Assembly (NCBI GenBank): GCA_024362935.1
Contig: JANCRA010000039.1
Coordinates: 6,201,040-6,265,039, forward strand
DNA from: Setophaga petechia
Lineage: Eukaryota; Chordata; Aves; Passeriformes; Parulidae
DNA: 64,000 nucleotides
Reading direction: 5' to 3'
The translations under genes were made by a program, and so were the position numbers. The notes beneath the pieces were generated by a model. It saw nothing but the letters and a program-made list of their open reading frames with translations, was not told where the DNA came from and did no database searches. Within the stretch, counting starts at the first letter, position 1; each line of letters opens with the position of its first letter. Shown piece by piece: positions 41,689 through 52,845 of this stretch.

Positions 41689-44600
41689 GTGAGTGATGCA
41701 CATTTTTGTGTCTCTGCGTCATGGCTGCTGCTGGGGCTGTCGGGGTGTTTGGTGGGAGCCTTCTGTCCCTGCTGCAAGGGCACTGGCACTGGGCAGGATC
41801 CAGTGCAGACAGTGCATGTATTGAATTGACCTGTGACCTATATAACATAGAAAAGGTTTGATGAGTTATCAGTTAAGAGGGGAGGTGTGTGCCTGCTGTC
41901 ACTTTTGCTGGTGTAGATATAGCATTCACTCTCTTTGATCCTTTTCCTTGTTTTCATGTCAAAAGAAATATCTGAATTTGATACTCCAGAACTCAGCATG
42001 CCCTGGGGCCAATTGCAGTATTTTAACAGTGTAATTATGCTCTTTGTTGTTGGTGGCCATCATCAATGTTTTATATTCCTGGGAGGAATCCTGTATAAAA
42101 TAGTTTGATTTAACATTTAAGTCATCAGCCATTGCTGCATTTGAAGTGCAAAGTTTACTTGGGGTGCAGAACAGGGCATGGCTAAAATGACCAGGCAGAT
42201 GTTCTGTGGGATGCTCCCAGCTCAAAATGTGTTTAGCTTACCACCCTAAAATTCATTTTTCAGCCTGTCAGCACCGCCAGCTCAAGCTGGCATCTGAAAA
42301 TACCTGCTAGTCTTAATTCTTATATCATCTCCCAGACAAAGCTTCTGCAGCCCAAACCTGGCTGACAGAACATGTACTGTGCTGAAAAAAAGTGTTTGGG
42401 TTTGTGCTCTGTAGCCAGGTTGTTTCTGCGATGTTAAAAAGGGGAGGGGAAACCGACAAAAATTCTGGCTATAAGTAAACAAAGACATTTACTCAGATGG
42501 ATCCCATGTGTTAGGAATGAAGGTGCTCTTTTTACTTTTGCCATTCCCAAATAAGCTGCCTCTGTTCCAACTACCAGGTGCAGCAATGAACAGTGAAAAC
42601 ATTTTCAAAACACCAGCAGCAGCAGCAGTAGCAGATGATGATGTTTTAATAATTTACTGGTCAAAACCTGAAAGCCAGAAGCCACTGGTTACAAATATTC
42701 ATTTTGCTTAGTGGCAGCACAGAGTCCTGGGACTTTGGATAGAGTGAGTGTACTGCAGACAACCAAGGACTCTGCCAAGCCACACTCCTTAACCCCAGCT
42801 GAAAATCTCCACAATTCTGGTTTCTAAGCTTTGCTTTTGAAACTTAGTAATGTGCAGCTGGAAATGGGGAAAGAGTTTTGATATTAGATCATCTTTTTCC
42901 CAGTAAGGAAAGGATACTGGACTCAAGAGAAGCTCTTTAGCTTGGTAGCTTAAAAACCATTTTGTTCTCACTTATGGAGAAAGCTAATGGATTTTAGGGG
43001 GCTTGTAGAGGTTTAACACATGGTGGAAGTGTGCCCTGTTGGGCACATGGGAGCAGTTTTCCTGGTCCCTTGAAGTAATCTATAACCACCCAGCAACCCT
43101 GGTCACACGTATCAAATACCTTTTCTGCACAGAAGATGAAAATTCTGCTAAAACTAACCACAATTTAAGAGCTAGCTGTAGCCAAGGCGGGATGTAATAA
43201 ACCACTAGAAGAGTGATGCCGCATTTGAAAATAAGACTAAAATAGGACAGAGAAGCCAAAATGAGCTGTTTGGGGGTTCTTTTTTTAAATACCATAGAAA
43301 AACTATTTTTGGAGCAAATATTACCTTACTTTTGAGATATTCTATTATTTCCTCTACAATGAGAAGAATTACAAATCCTTGGCAGTTTCACCTCCAAGAG
43401 CTGGCTGTTAGTCTCAGGGAATTCAAATAATACTTTACATACTTCTGTGGAAAATAAGAAGGATTACTGCTTACAGCCATATGATAAGACTTTCCATCTG
43501 CTCGTGTTTCTCAGGGCTTGTCCTCAGGCATTTCAGAAAGCATGGAAGGGGGTGGTTGGTTCATAGTCAAGCAATCCATGTGACTCTGGGATAAAGACTT
43601 ATGAGGAAGTGTGTGCTTAAGAAACAGAAATACATTTTCCTTCTCAAGAGTGTTCTCCTTCAGCACTTCAGAATCCCCTGAGAAATGCTGAGGGGATGTT
43701 TCTACTCACTAACAGCTGGGGCAATGAGTTTCAGACCATGGATATCTGTGGCAGAGCTAAGTTTCTGAGCTCTCTGCTTGCTGAGTCTCCAAAAAGGAAT
43801 TTACTCTGTTCCCAGTAATGATCAGGTTATTTTCCTTCCCCACAGGAGTGCGAGACCTTTGAGAAGTGCTGCCCCAATGTCTGTGGAACCAAGAGCTGTG
43901 TGGCTGCTCGGTACATGGACATCAAGGGGAAAAAGGGGCCTGTGGGGATGCCCAAAGAGGCAACCTGTGACCGCTTCATGTGCATCCAGCAAGGCTCAGA
44001 GTGCGACATCTGGGACGGGCAGCCCGTCTGCAAGTGCAAGGACAGATGTGAGAAGGAGCCAAGCTTTACCTGCGCCTCTGATGGACTCACCTACTACAAC
44101 AAGTGCTACATGGATGCAGAGGCCTGCATCAAAGGCATTACACTCAACGTGGTCACCTGTAGGTACCATCTCACCTGGCCAAACACCAGCCCTATCCCCC
44201 CAGAAACAACAGCTCGCCCTACCACTGCCTATTCTGAGACAACAGTTGTTGATATCCTGCCACCTGCACTGGTGAACAACCCCGTTCATCAGTCCGTCTA
44301 CGTGGGAGAGACCGTCAGCTTCCTCTGCGACGTTTCAGGGAGACCCAAGCCAGAAATCACATGGGAGAAGCAGGTCGATGGGAAGGACAAAGTCATCATG
44401 AAGCCAAACCACGTCAGAGGGAATGTCGTGGTCACCAACATCGCCCAGTTGGTCATCTACAATACGCAGCTGCAAGATGCAGGAATCTACACCTGCACTG
44501 CCCAGAACACTGGTGGCCTCCTCCGGGCAGATTTCCCTCTGTCAGTCATCAGAGGAGAGCCCACATCCAAGGAAACTTCCCAGAACAAAACACATTTTCC

Positions 44601-45357
44601 AACCGACGAGTGCCTGAAGCAGCCAGACAGTGAAGACTGTGGGGAAGAACAGACCAGGTGGTACTATGATGCCAAGAAAAACAACTGCTTTACTTTCATC
44701 TATGGGAACTGCAACAGCAACCTCAACCACTTTGAGACCTACGAGAGTTGCATGCTAACGTGCATGAACGGCCCCATCAACATCTGCAACCTGCCTGCCC
44801 TTCAAGGCCACTGCAAGGCCTACGAGCCTAGGTGGGCCTACAACAGCTTGACAAAGCAGTGCCAATCCTTTATCTACGGCGGGTGTGGAGGCAATGAGAA
44901 TAACTTTGAGAGCCGGGAGGCCTGTGAGGAGATGTGCCCCTTTCCGAAGAACACTCACTGCAAGGCCTGCAAACCCCGCCAGAAGCTGGTGACCAGCTTC
45001 TGCAAAAGCGACTTTGTCATCCTGGGCCGCATCACAGAGCTGACCGAAGACCAAGACTCAGGACACGCCCTGGTGACGGTGGAGGAGATTCTCAAGGATG
45101 ACAAAATGGGATTAAAATTTTTGGGGAAGGAACCACTAGAAATCACGCTTTTGAACATGGACTGGAGCTGCCCATGTCCCAACATGACCACAGTGGATGG
45201 CCAGCTTATCATCATGGGGGACGTCCACAATGGCATGGCCATCCTACAGCCAGACAGCTTTGTGGGCACCTCCAGCATCCGGCGCGTGCGCAAGCTCCGC
45301 GAAGTCATCCACAAGAAAACCTGTGAGCTTTTGAAAGAGTTCCTGGGATTGCATTAA
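41488..45357 (+). CDS. WFIKKN2: WFIKKN2, secreted multidomain protease-inhibitor-like protein (2 coding exons)
   Basis: Exons 41488-41688 and 43846-45357 join in phase 0 and encode 570 residues; the human protein is slightly longer. Domains in order: signal peptide (1 to about 31); WAP core with eight Cys (43-85); Kazal/follistatin-like domain (108-172); Ig domain (about 204-302, Cys 228 and 284); Kunitz 1 (323-373); Kunitz 2 (381-431); netrin-type NTR domain (439-570). Both Kunitz domains have exact C-8-C-15-C-7-C-12-C-3-C spacing. In mammals the protein is secreted and binds the TGF-beta family ligands GDF8 (myostatin) and GDF11, blocking their signalling; Kunitz 2 can inhibit trypsin. The frame is intact and the Cys pattern complete, so the gene should be functional. 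Confidence 0.97.
41689..43845 (+). other. WFIKKN2 intron
   Basis: 2157 bp from gtgagt to ccccacag, with a pyrimidine-rich 3' end. No coding sequence or clear transposon inside; a short CAG-rich run is at 42613-42630. Confidence 0.9.
43846..45357 (+). CDS. WFIKKN2: WFIKKN2 coding exon 2 (rest of WAP to NTR)
   Basis: It starts ECETFEKCCPNVCGTKSC after ccccacag| and ends LKEFLGLH with TAA at 45355-45357. Landmarks: WEKQ and GIYTCTAQNTGG (Ig), NCFTFIYGNC (Kunitz 1), CQSFIYGGCGGNENNF (Kunitz 2), CKPRQKLVTSFC and SCPCPNMT (NTR). The residue after the second Cys (P1) is Gly in Kunitz 1 and Lys in Kunitz 2, so only the second looks like a trypsin-type inhibitor. Confidence 0.97.
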   Translation, partial: ECETFEKCCPNVCGTKSCVAARYMDIKGKKGPVGMPKEATCDRFMCIQQGSECDIWDGQPVCKCKDRCEKEPSFTCASDGLTYYNKCYMDAEACIKGITLNVVTCRYHLTWPNTSPIPPETTARPTTAYSETTVVDILPPALVNNPVHQSVYVGETVSFLCDVSGRPKPEITWEKQVDGKDKVIMKPNHVRGNVVVTNIAQLVIYNTQLQDAGIYTCTAQNTGGLLRADFPLSVIRGEPTSKETSQNKTHFPTDECLKQPDSEDCGEEQTRWYYDAKKNNCFTFIYGNCNSNLNHFETYESCMLTCMNGPINICNLPALQGHCKAYEPRWAYNSLTKQCQSFIYGGCGGNENNFESREACEEMCPFPKNTHCKACKPRQKLVTSFCKSDFVILGRITELTEDQDSGHALVTVEEILKDDKMGLKFLGKEPLEITLLNMDWSCPCPNMTTVDGQLIIMGDVHNGMAILQPDSFVGTSSIRRVRKLREVIHKKTCELLKEFLGLH

Positions 45358-46570
45358 CCTCCCTCACATGTGTGAGCTGCCCTGATCCATTAGTAGGGCT
45401 AACAAGTGCTAGGCTAGTGACAAACTAAACACACTGTTTGAAGATACCCTGTAGGAATTATGTGGAACCCCTACTTTAATCCATTAATGATGCTTAGCAA
45501 CGACATAGTTTGGTCTTTGGCAGGCATGTAAACCAGCAGCAAAAGGCCATTAATCTTGCATTGAAATCAATTTCTCCATATAGGAGTGCCATTTAGGTGA
45601 CTCGCTTCAATAATTACAAAATTTTTATCTAGCTTCCATCATAAATGACAGAATTCATAGCATTTGTTTTGCTACACAGCTAAGAAATATATAATGTCAA
45701 TTTAATCTGTCTCAGTTTCAGTCTGATTTGTTGTTGTAAGTAACATGCTTGGCTTCTTACAGCAGCACTAATATGTCAAGAGAAAAGTCTGTAAATTATT
45801 GTCTCTACTTACAATTGTGCACATTTAACCAACCTATGCATGAGTTTTCTTCTTTTAATTGCAATTTTCCTTTTTTATTTCCTTTTAAAAACCTCATTTT
45901 TAAATTACAACTACTACCTATATTGCAATCCTTACTGAAGGACAAACTCCCTTGATCCTATGCCCAGGACAACAGGTCCCTGTAAAAGCTCAAGGCACAA
46001 TCTCACCCTGAAATGACATTTCTGTCACCAGAACAAGGTCAGCAAACACCCTTGTCCCTATTTAAGTTTCAATCAATATGTTGTCTATCACAAAAAATCC
46101 AAGCCAAGTCAGCAGTGTGCTGCTAGCTGTTTTGCTTTTGAAAAGCCTTTACACCTGAGCATACACAGTGATTTATTGCTTATTTTCAGTAACAATCCTG
46201 CTTTTATAGATGAGACAGCAAAGTAAGAGGAGTCAGAACAAAATTTAACCTAGGAAAATGTGATACACAATCTGCCAACTGCATTAGGCAGACACAAAGC
46301 TCCTGAATCTGAACTGCACAAACATAAGCAGACAAAGCAGACAATTTAAAGGCTTTTATCAATGTCACCCTTTTAGAGCCTTTTTAGAGTCTTTCAAACC
46401 TCAGAATACTCTTTCCACCAGGCCATAGTAGACAGGTGTATGAATGAATTCCCTAAGACAGCCAGCACAGGCTGCGGGTGGGAGCAGGTGAATATGCATA
46501 GGATCAATAATTTTAACATTTGTGTGTCCAAAAAAATGTAACATTTGCTTATACAAAATCCTTAAATAAA
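45358..46570 (+). other. Probable WFIKKN2 3' untranslated region
   Basis: A/T-rich sequence after the stop codon. The first plain AATAAA that I found is at 46565-46570. Nearer, weaker signals may be used, so the UTR end is uncertain. Confidence 0.45.
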
Positions 46571-48833
46571 GAAAAGGCTGATCATGGAAACATCCTGCCT
46601 TGCTGAGGACTGTGATTGCAGGGAAGAGGGGTGAACATGGCATAGTGAGCCTTGAACCTGCTCCTTGCTCTGTGGGCTCAGCCAAGTGACTGTAGCAGGG
46701 CTTAGAGCTTGCTGCCCTACACAAAGGGCCAGTTCAGGGCTGTAGAAGTGTCAAGACATGTCTGGGTGAAAAGAACGAAGGGAGGAAGAGAGGCAGGAAT
46801 GTGCAACCAGTGCTGCCCCATGGTGCCATCTAACGGGCTCACTGCAGGGTGGTTGAGGCTGGCAGTGGGTTCACGTGCTGCAGGCCTGTTTTGGGACTAG
46901 GTATGGCAAGGGCTAAGGAAGGAGATTAAACAGGCAGATGTTGGACATCTGCACCCCCCCAAAGCCTGTGCATGTTGAATGTTTGGTTGTTGCAGGGAGG
47001 AAAACTCACAGCGAGAGAAACAGTATCAGATGTGAGCTCAGCCCTGCTTCCCCTAATTCCATGCTCTGTACCAGCATCCAAGCCATGGATAGAGACCACT
47101 GCAGGATGGAGAACTGGGCTCCTCTCCCAGTGATTTGGGCTTGGTTTATTTCTGAAATGTTCCTGCAACAGGAACAGATCTAAATCTCCAGTTATTTGGG
47201 TAATTTCACAAGAAGATGCGTGGGAGGGAGAGAGAGGAGTCTGGACTAGGCTTTGCTGACCAAGAAAATACCTGCTGGTTTTTTTGTTGCACCTTTCCTA
47301 AGTGAATGTGAAAAAAAATCTAATTAAAGGCCCATAACATTTGTGTACATTCTTGTGGAGACCATTTTCTGCAGATGGGAGGTGTTAGCTCTGCTGCATC
47401 TCCCATCTGCAGACATCAGGGAGATGCTAGCCCTGCTGCCCTCTGAAGCAGCCAGCACGTCCACAAGATCATCCCTGGCTGTGGTAGCCACCACTGACCC
47501 ATGGCTCATCTGCCATTTTTTAAGCAACCTGTAGGAAGTGGAATGTTCTTGCCATACTGACACAAAGGTTTTGGAGGATGAAGGTTTAATAAAGACAGGG
47601 TTTGTATGGCTCCTTTTTTCCCTAAAGTTAGGGGATTTTTTAAGTGTGGGAGTGCTGAAGTGACTCGGGAGTGTTGGAATGACTTTGGAGACATGGAGCT
47701 GGTTGTTCAGAAGAGCTGGGATGCAAACATAGCTGGGAGCAGAAAGCAGAGGATTCATTGCTGCTCTAGCCAGCACAGTGCATTGCTGAAGCCTTGACTC
47801 AAAAGTGCTTTATTGGCTTTCCCTCCTGGTGAAGCCCTGGTGATGCCCTGGGAAGGCATCAGGCACTTCAAAAATGCAGCATGCAAGTGCTCTGAAGCAC
47901 TGAAAGCCAGAGCTGCGCAAGGTGTGACTGCCAGCCTCCTTGGGACATGCAGGCCTGGTATGTAAGGGTTTTCCTGCACAGGAGATCCTGTGGGACACTC
48001 TGGATCAGTTTTCCAATGTGGTAGGGTGAGATGGACACTGAACAGACCAGCCCAACTCCCTAACCACTCTCATGTAGCTCCTGCCCAAACCTCCAGACAT
48101 GATCCTGTGAGCCCCTCGGAGTGCCCCTGGCTGTGCCCCACTGCACAGAACCATCACAGGTACCCTGAGGCAGAAGGAGCAGTGCCACAGGCAACCCTCA
48201 CCTGCTCACCAGGAAAAAAAAACCTGTTCCTAGCAGTGCTGGGAGCACCACACTTCCCCGTGGCATGGGACTGACCCCAACCCCAAGCCTCTCCACCTTC
48301 TGACCTTGAAGAATTCAGCTCTCCATTTAAAGCTAGTATTTTAGTTCAGCCTCTTATTAAACCTTTAAGAAGCCTAAAACTCAAGCCTGACCAGTCCAGC
48401 AGCCTGGGGATACTCCTGCATGGGGCCAGTGCAAGGATGTTGGTCCACCTTTCAGGATTAATGGGCATGTGCATGTGGCTCCTCACCAAGAAGTCCCTTT
48501 TGTGTTGCTCATGAGCTCAGGTTCCATCTTGCTCTGTGGGGTCTTTCTCTCAGGCTGTCAGAAAGCTGGAAGGAAATGCTAGTATTTAGTTTATATAAAA
48601 TATATGAGAGGAAAGAGAAAGGGAAAAGCTTCCTTGAGTCCTTTCACTGCATGGCTGTGGGTTCAGAAGGCGCACCAGTGCCTGTGTGAGGCTCCAAGGA
48701 AGATCTGGGGCATTGATGCCACCTCCAAAGCCACATGGCTGTGGCCAAATGACCTGATGTCAAAGCTTTCCTTCACATGCAGACAGGAGGGAAAACAGCA
48801 TTCCCCACAGACACTGACTCAGGAAGCAACAGA
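46571..48833. other. Non-coding DNA
   Basis: No gene recognised. A 14-bp inverted pair (47368-47381 and 47400-47413) could form a short hairpin. Confidence 0.55.
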
Positions 48834-48892
48834 GAATCATAGAATCATTAAGGTTGGAAAATACCTCCTAAGATCGAATCCAACCAAGAAGC
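48834..48892 (-). mobile_element. CR1 3'-end fragment
   Basis: GAATCATAGAATCATTAAGG, TTGGAAAATACCTCC and ATCCAACC match the reverse complement of the CR1 3' terminus. It is very short. Confidence 0.7.
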
Positions 48893-50591
48893 TGGGAACA
48901 GACCCATATTGGCTGGGTCTCAGACCTGCAGAAGTTCCCCAGGGATCAGGGGTGGATCTGATGGATACTTGATAGCACTGAATGAGCATGAGGTGCCCAC
49001 CTCCCTCACTCCCAACCTGGAATGAGGATGAAAACTGCAACCCCCAAATTTGCAAACCCTGCAGCTGAACGGACACCATCCAGCACCCAGATACCACCAG
49101 GAGTCATGGGTGGTTGTGTCTCACTCTGTTAACAGGGGACAAACAGCAACAGCAAAGTGATGGTGTGTGGCTGCTGCACACAGATTGTATGTGGGGCTGG
49201 TGCCACATAGCTGGCAGGGAACAAGGAACTGCACGCACGGAGAGCTGGCTGGGTGATTACTCAGAGGCAAATACTGCATCACACAACGCCCAGAGCTGCT
49301 GAGCTCCAAGGAAAGAGGCAATTGAGCATGTTCTCATTGCAGGGGCTCCAGATGAGGTCAGGCAGAAGATTTCTTGGGCAACCAGTTCCAGAACAAGGGG
49401 CACACAGCAGTGATGACACCACTGGAATATGATTCAGACAGCAAAGGTATTTAAGAGCTAGGTTTCCACTTGTTTTAAAAGAAATTAGGGACCCTTGAAA
49501 GAATTCCTCCCTGGCCATGGATCTCAGTTCCTGAGGGAGGTGGTTGTGATGAAGGTCATTCATAGCTTCAGCTAATACCTCATGATTTCCTGAAAAAAGG
49601 AGGATTAATTCAGCTGGCACCAAATGAGCACCTTGCACCACAGGACCCACTTCCTCCACCTGAAGCATCTTGTGCTCCAGTTGGCTGTAATTTGTGCATG
49701 TACTGGGAAATTCTCCCTGTGGATAATTACCAGGAAAAGATCATGATCAGGCTGTACCTCCAATGAGGCTGGATGGAGCCAGATTTTAAAGTCACAGCTG
49801 TGAAAATGTCAGCCTGAGCAAGAATATCTAGTTTATAGCCTGTTTTAATACCAAGTATTTAGCGTTTTCCTCTCTGCCAGGACTGGTTACTGATTGACTA
49901 CAAGTGACCTCCAGCAGCTGTATTGATTTACAGCAGCTGTCAAAGGGCAAAAAATTATCCCCATGCCTAAGACCTGAGAACCTCTGAATGGAGGTTGCAC
50001 AACTGAATGAATGTTCTGCTAGTACTTTAAAACTTGGAAAGAAAAGGACAGCTTAAGGTCCTGATCTCCAATGCAAACAGCAGTGGGATTTTAAGATAAA
50101 CTTGCAGCACTAAATGACATATCTATTAGTCAAAAAGCAGCACAGTCTGTTTAATTCTCAGCTATTTATGGCTGAACAAATGATATGACATTTAGGCCTC
50201 AGAGTTTAGAAAGCAAATGGAAAGTCTTCCAAGAGCTGATAGGTGGGTCAGGTTTCAGCGAGGAAACTCTCTAACTCCAATATTTTTCTGTATACCCATC
50301 CCTACATCCACCTTTCTTCACACCCAGCTGTCCCTGTTGCTAGCCCAGCCAAAAGGTGTTGGGGGGTCTCCTCCAAACCTCTGGCTTATTGGTGGACACA
50401 GACCTGCATGTGCCAGGGACCAGCTGTGACAAAGGCAACAAGAGTTGACTGTCCGTGGTTCAGAATTATAAGGATGCTTCAGGATGGGGACAAGCCTCTC
50501 CATACCCCTGGTACTGTCCCCTGGGGCAGGGGACTTGTGATCATAGGATGGAAAGCCACTGGGCTTGTCCCACCTGGCAATTACTAACCCC
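48893..50591. other. Non-coding DNA
   Basis: No gene or recognisable repeat seen. Frames here are under 130 codons and show no family features. Confidence 0.5.
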
Positions 50592-50674
50592 TCTCTTGTG
50601 TCCAGCCTTCTCCTTCCCTCCTGCATATGTGTCCCAGATATGCAGGAGGGAAGGAGAAGGCTGGACACAAGAGA
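50592..50674. repeat. Perfect 37-bp inverted repeat (hairpin)
   Basis: Arms at 50592-50628 and 50638-50674 are exact reverse complements, with a 9-base spacer (50629-50637). They begin TCTCTTGTGTCCAGCC and end GGCTGGACACAAGAGA. No mismatch occurs over the 37 positions, so the structure must be recent or under strong correction. A transcript would fold into a near-ideal stem-loop. No transposon ends or TSD were noticed. Confidence 0.95.
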
Positions 50675-52299
50675 AAGACAGAAAGGGAAAGACTTCTCCA
50701 GAGGAGGGAGAGGGAACATTTTTTCACCTTAAACTGGTCTTACAACATAACAGTTGGTCTGGATTACCTGACATAAAAAGAACTACCATAAAGGGCTTTG
50801 TGCCTTCTCTTTCTCCTTTGCTCTGCTCTCCTCACTCCTCTGAGCCAAGGGGGGACTGTAACATGTGTAAAGGATATTGCTTCCTCTACTGCTGGAAATA
50901 AACAGGAAAACAGCAGTAATAAATCTCTAGGATCAGATGGTTTTCACGCAAGGGTAAAAGTACTTATATAAAACATTGCTTAACCATTAACTGAGCAGAT
51001 AACCTTTGCTTCAGCGCATGGCAGGAACGGAACAGGGAAGGTAGCAAACATGGAGCTATTTTTAGAGGATGGTTCCCAAGGGCTGGGTATGTAAACTCAG
51101 CAAGTCTGGTAGAAACTGTAAGAGAGGCTAAAACTCACAGCTGGGTGGTAAATAGAATTTGAGGAGGAAGAGTGTGTGTACTCCAACAGAGGGGAAGTGA
51201 TGTTCTGTGACACTTCCTTTGAAGCAATCACAAGGACAGGGATGGTCCAGGTGAGGGAGTTGACTTGGATCAAGGCCTTAGAGCTCCAGCTCTCTCACCC
51301 AAGGCTTTTAGAGTCATTTAGCTGTCCTGAGTCTGGGAGAGATGTGACAGCCTTCTGAGCCAACAACTGGTTGAAACATCAGAAAGAAAGAGTAAGACCA
51401 AAAGGTCAGAGTTCAGTGTGAAGAGAAGTCATCAGCAGTGTCCCAGGGAACCTGTGGAGAAGGTCTGGAAAGGGATTGGAGAGGTAGGATATGAAGGTTG
51501 TTGTTGAGATCAATTTATTCAGGGCTGCAAAACCACAAGCTGACTGCGAGGAACTGCAGTAATACCAAGTGACAGGACGATAAAATAGCAAATGAAATGT
51601 TATATTGATTAATATAAATGGGGGAAATTGAGTCCTGGCTCTATATTCCTATGACAACTTCAAGCAAGCTGCTCCCATTCCAGACCTGGATGATCCACAC
51701 ATGGGTCTGACCAGGGGGTCCAGCTTGGTTTTTGTGTGCAGGCAGCCCCCTGAGCAGATCCTCCACATCACATGTCTCAAAACAGCACCAGCAGCTTGAT
51801 GACCTGCAACATTCCCATTAACAGCCACAAAAGCCCATGGACATCTCAAAATCCCAGCAGTGCCGGCATATGTTCAGGCTGAGCAGGTTACTTCCCTGCT
51901 AAGAGAATGCTCCTTGCAATTAGGAACGTGCTCCTGAGATTAACAGGTAAATCTCAGCCATGTCCCAGCCCCATAATGTCAAGTCTTCCTAAAATAGGCA
52001 CCTCCCTTGCATCTGCCCCCACAAGCAGCCTGTGCTGCAGAAGGGACAACAGGCACAGACCCAAACCCAGCTCTGGAACCCCGAGGCTCTTCAGAAGATC
52101 CCCACAATTCCTGCCTCTTTGGTGCTTGGAGAAGATGCTAGAAATCACAAAGCTCCTTCTGGAAATGCCTCCAAAGCTGGCCTTGACCAAATCCCTACAT
52201 CCCTGAACAGAGAGCAAGATGAAATCAGGATATTCCAGGACAACTGTGGGGCAGAGGGGGTGTCACCAGCCTCAGCAGGACTCACCATACCCTAGATGC
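50675..52299. other. Non-coding DNA
   Basis: No gene or clear repeat recognised. Confidence 0.5.
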
Positions 52300-52545
52300 G
52301 TAGAACCATCAAAGAGTTTCGGTTGGAAGGGACCTTTAAAGACCTTCTCTTTCTATGCCCTGCCATGCGCAAGGACACTTTCCACCAGCTCAGGTTGCTC
52401 CAAGGCCCATCCAACCTGACCTTCAATGTTTCCAGGGATGGAGCATCCACCATCTCCCTAGGCAGGCTATGCCAGGGCCTCTCCACCCTCACTGTACAAG
52501 CAGGGTCTGGTTTTCCATCCAACACTGCCCAAAATTTAATGACAG
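52300..52545 (-). mobile_element. CR1 LINE 3' fragment
   Basis: GTAGAACCATCAAAGAGTTT, GGTTGGAAGGGACCTTTAAA, AGGCCCATCCAACCTGACCT and TCCAGGGATGGAGCATCCAC follow the reverse complement of the CR1 3' region. It is diverged and has no ORF. Confidence 0.8.
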
Positions 52546-52653
52546 AGCCACAGCCAACACCAGCCTCCAACAGTGCAACACCATCATGGTCCTAGAGTGA
52601 TGCGAAGTCTTCTTCACATGGTCTCAGCTTCCTATTTTGGCAGCAAAATAGAG

Positions 52654-52674
52654 CAAAAAAAAAAAAAAAAAAAA
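52654..52674. repeat. Poly(A) run
   Basis: About 20 A residues in plus orientation, between the CR1 fragment and the CpG-rich patch. Confidence 0.85.
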
Positions 52675-52689
52675 CACCCTTACCTTTCA

Positions 52690-52845
52690 GCAGTGACATG
52701 ACGTCAGGCGTCAGGTGGCTGGAAAAGGGGACAGGAGGCTCCAGCCGCTCCCGGCTTCCGACGCGAGGTGGCGCGTGGCATCGCGACATCGGCGGTGACA
52801 TCGGCGTGGACACCCGCACGCAGCCGCTTCATCTGCGTCTGAAAG
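52690..52845. promoter_or_regulatory. Small CpG-rich patch with a perfect CRE
   Basis: About 155 bp dense in CpG within A/T-rich DNA. It contains the palindromic cAMP response element TGACGTCA (52699-52706) and a duplicated GACATCGGCG (near 52785 and 52797). It looks like a small promoter or enhancer, or a methylation-protected remnant. No flanking gene is visible. Confidence 0.4.

Noticed and set aside
50592..50674. The perfect hairpin as a microRNA gene
   Set aside because: Real pre-miRNAs have bulges and a conserved seed. Perfect 37-bp pairing fits a recent fold-back mutation better, and there is no expression evidence.
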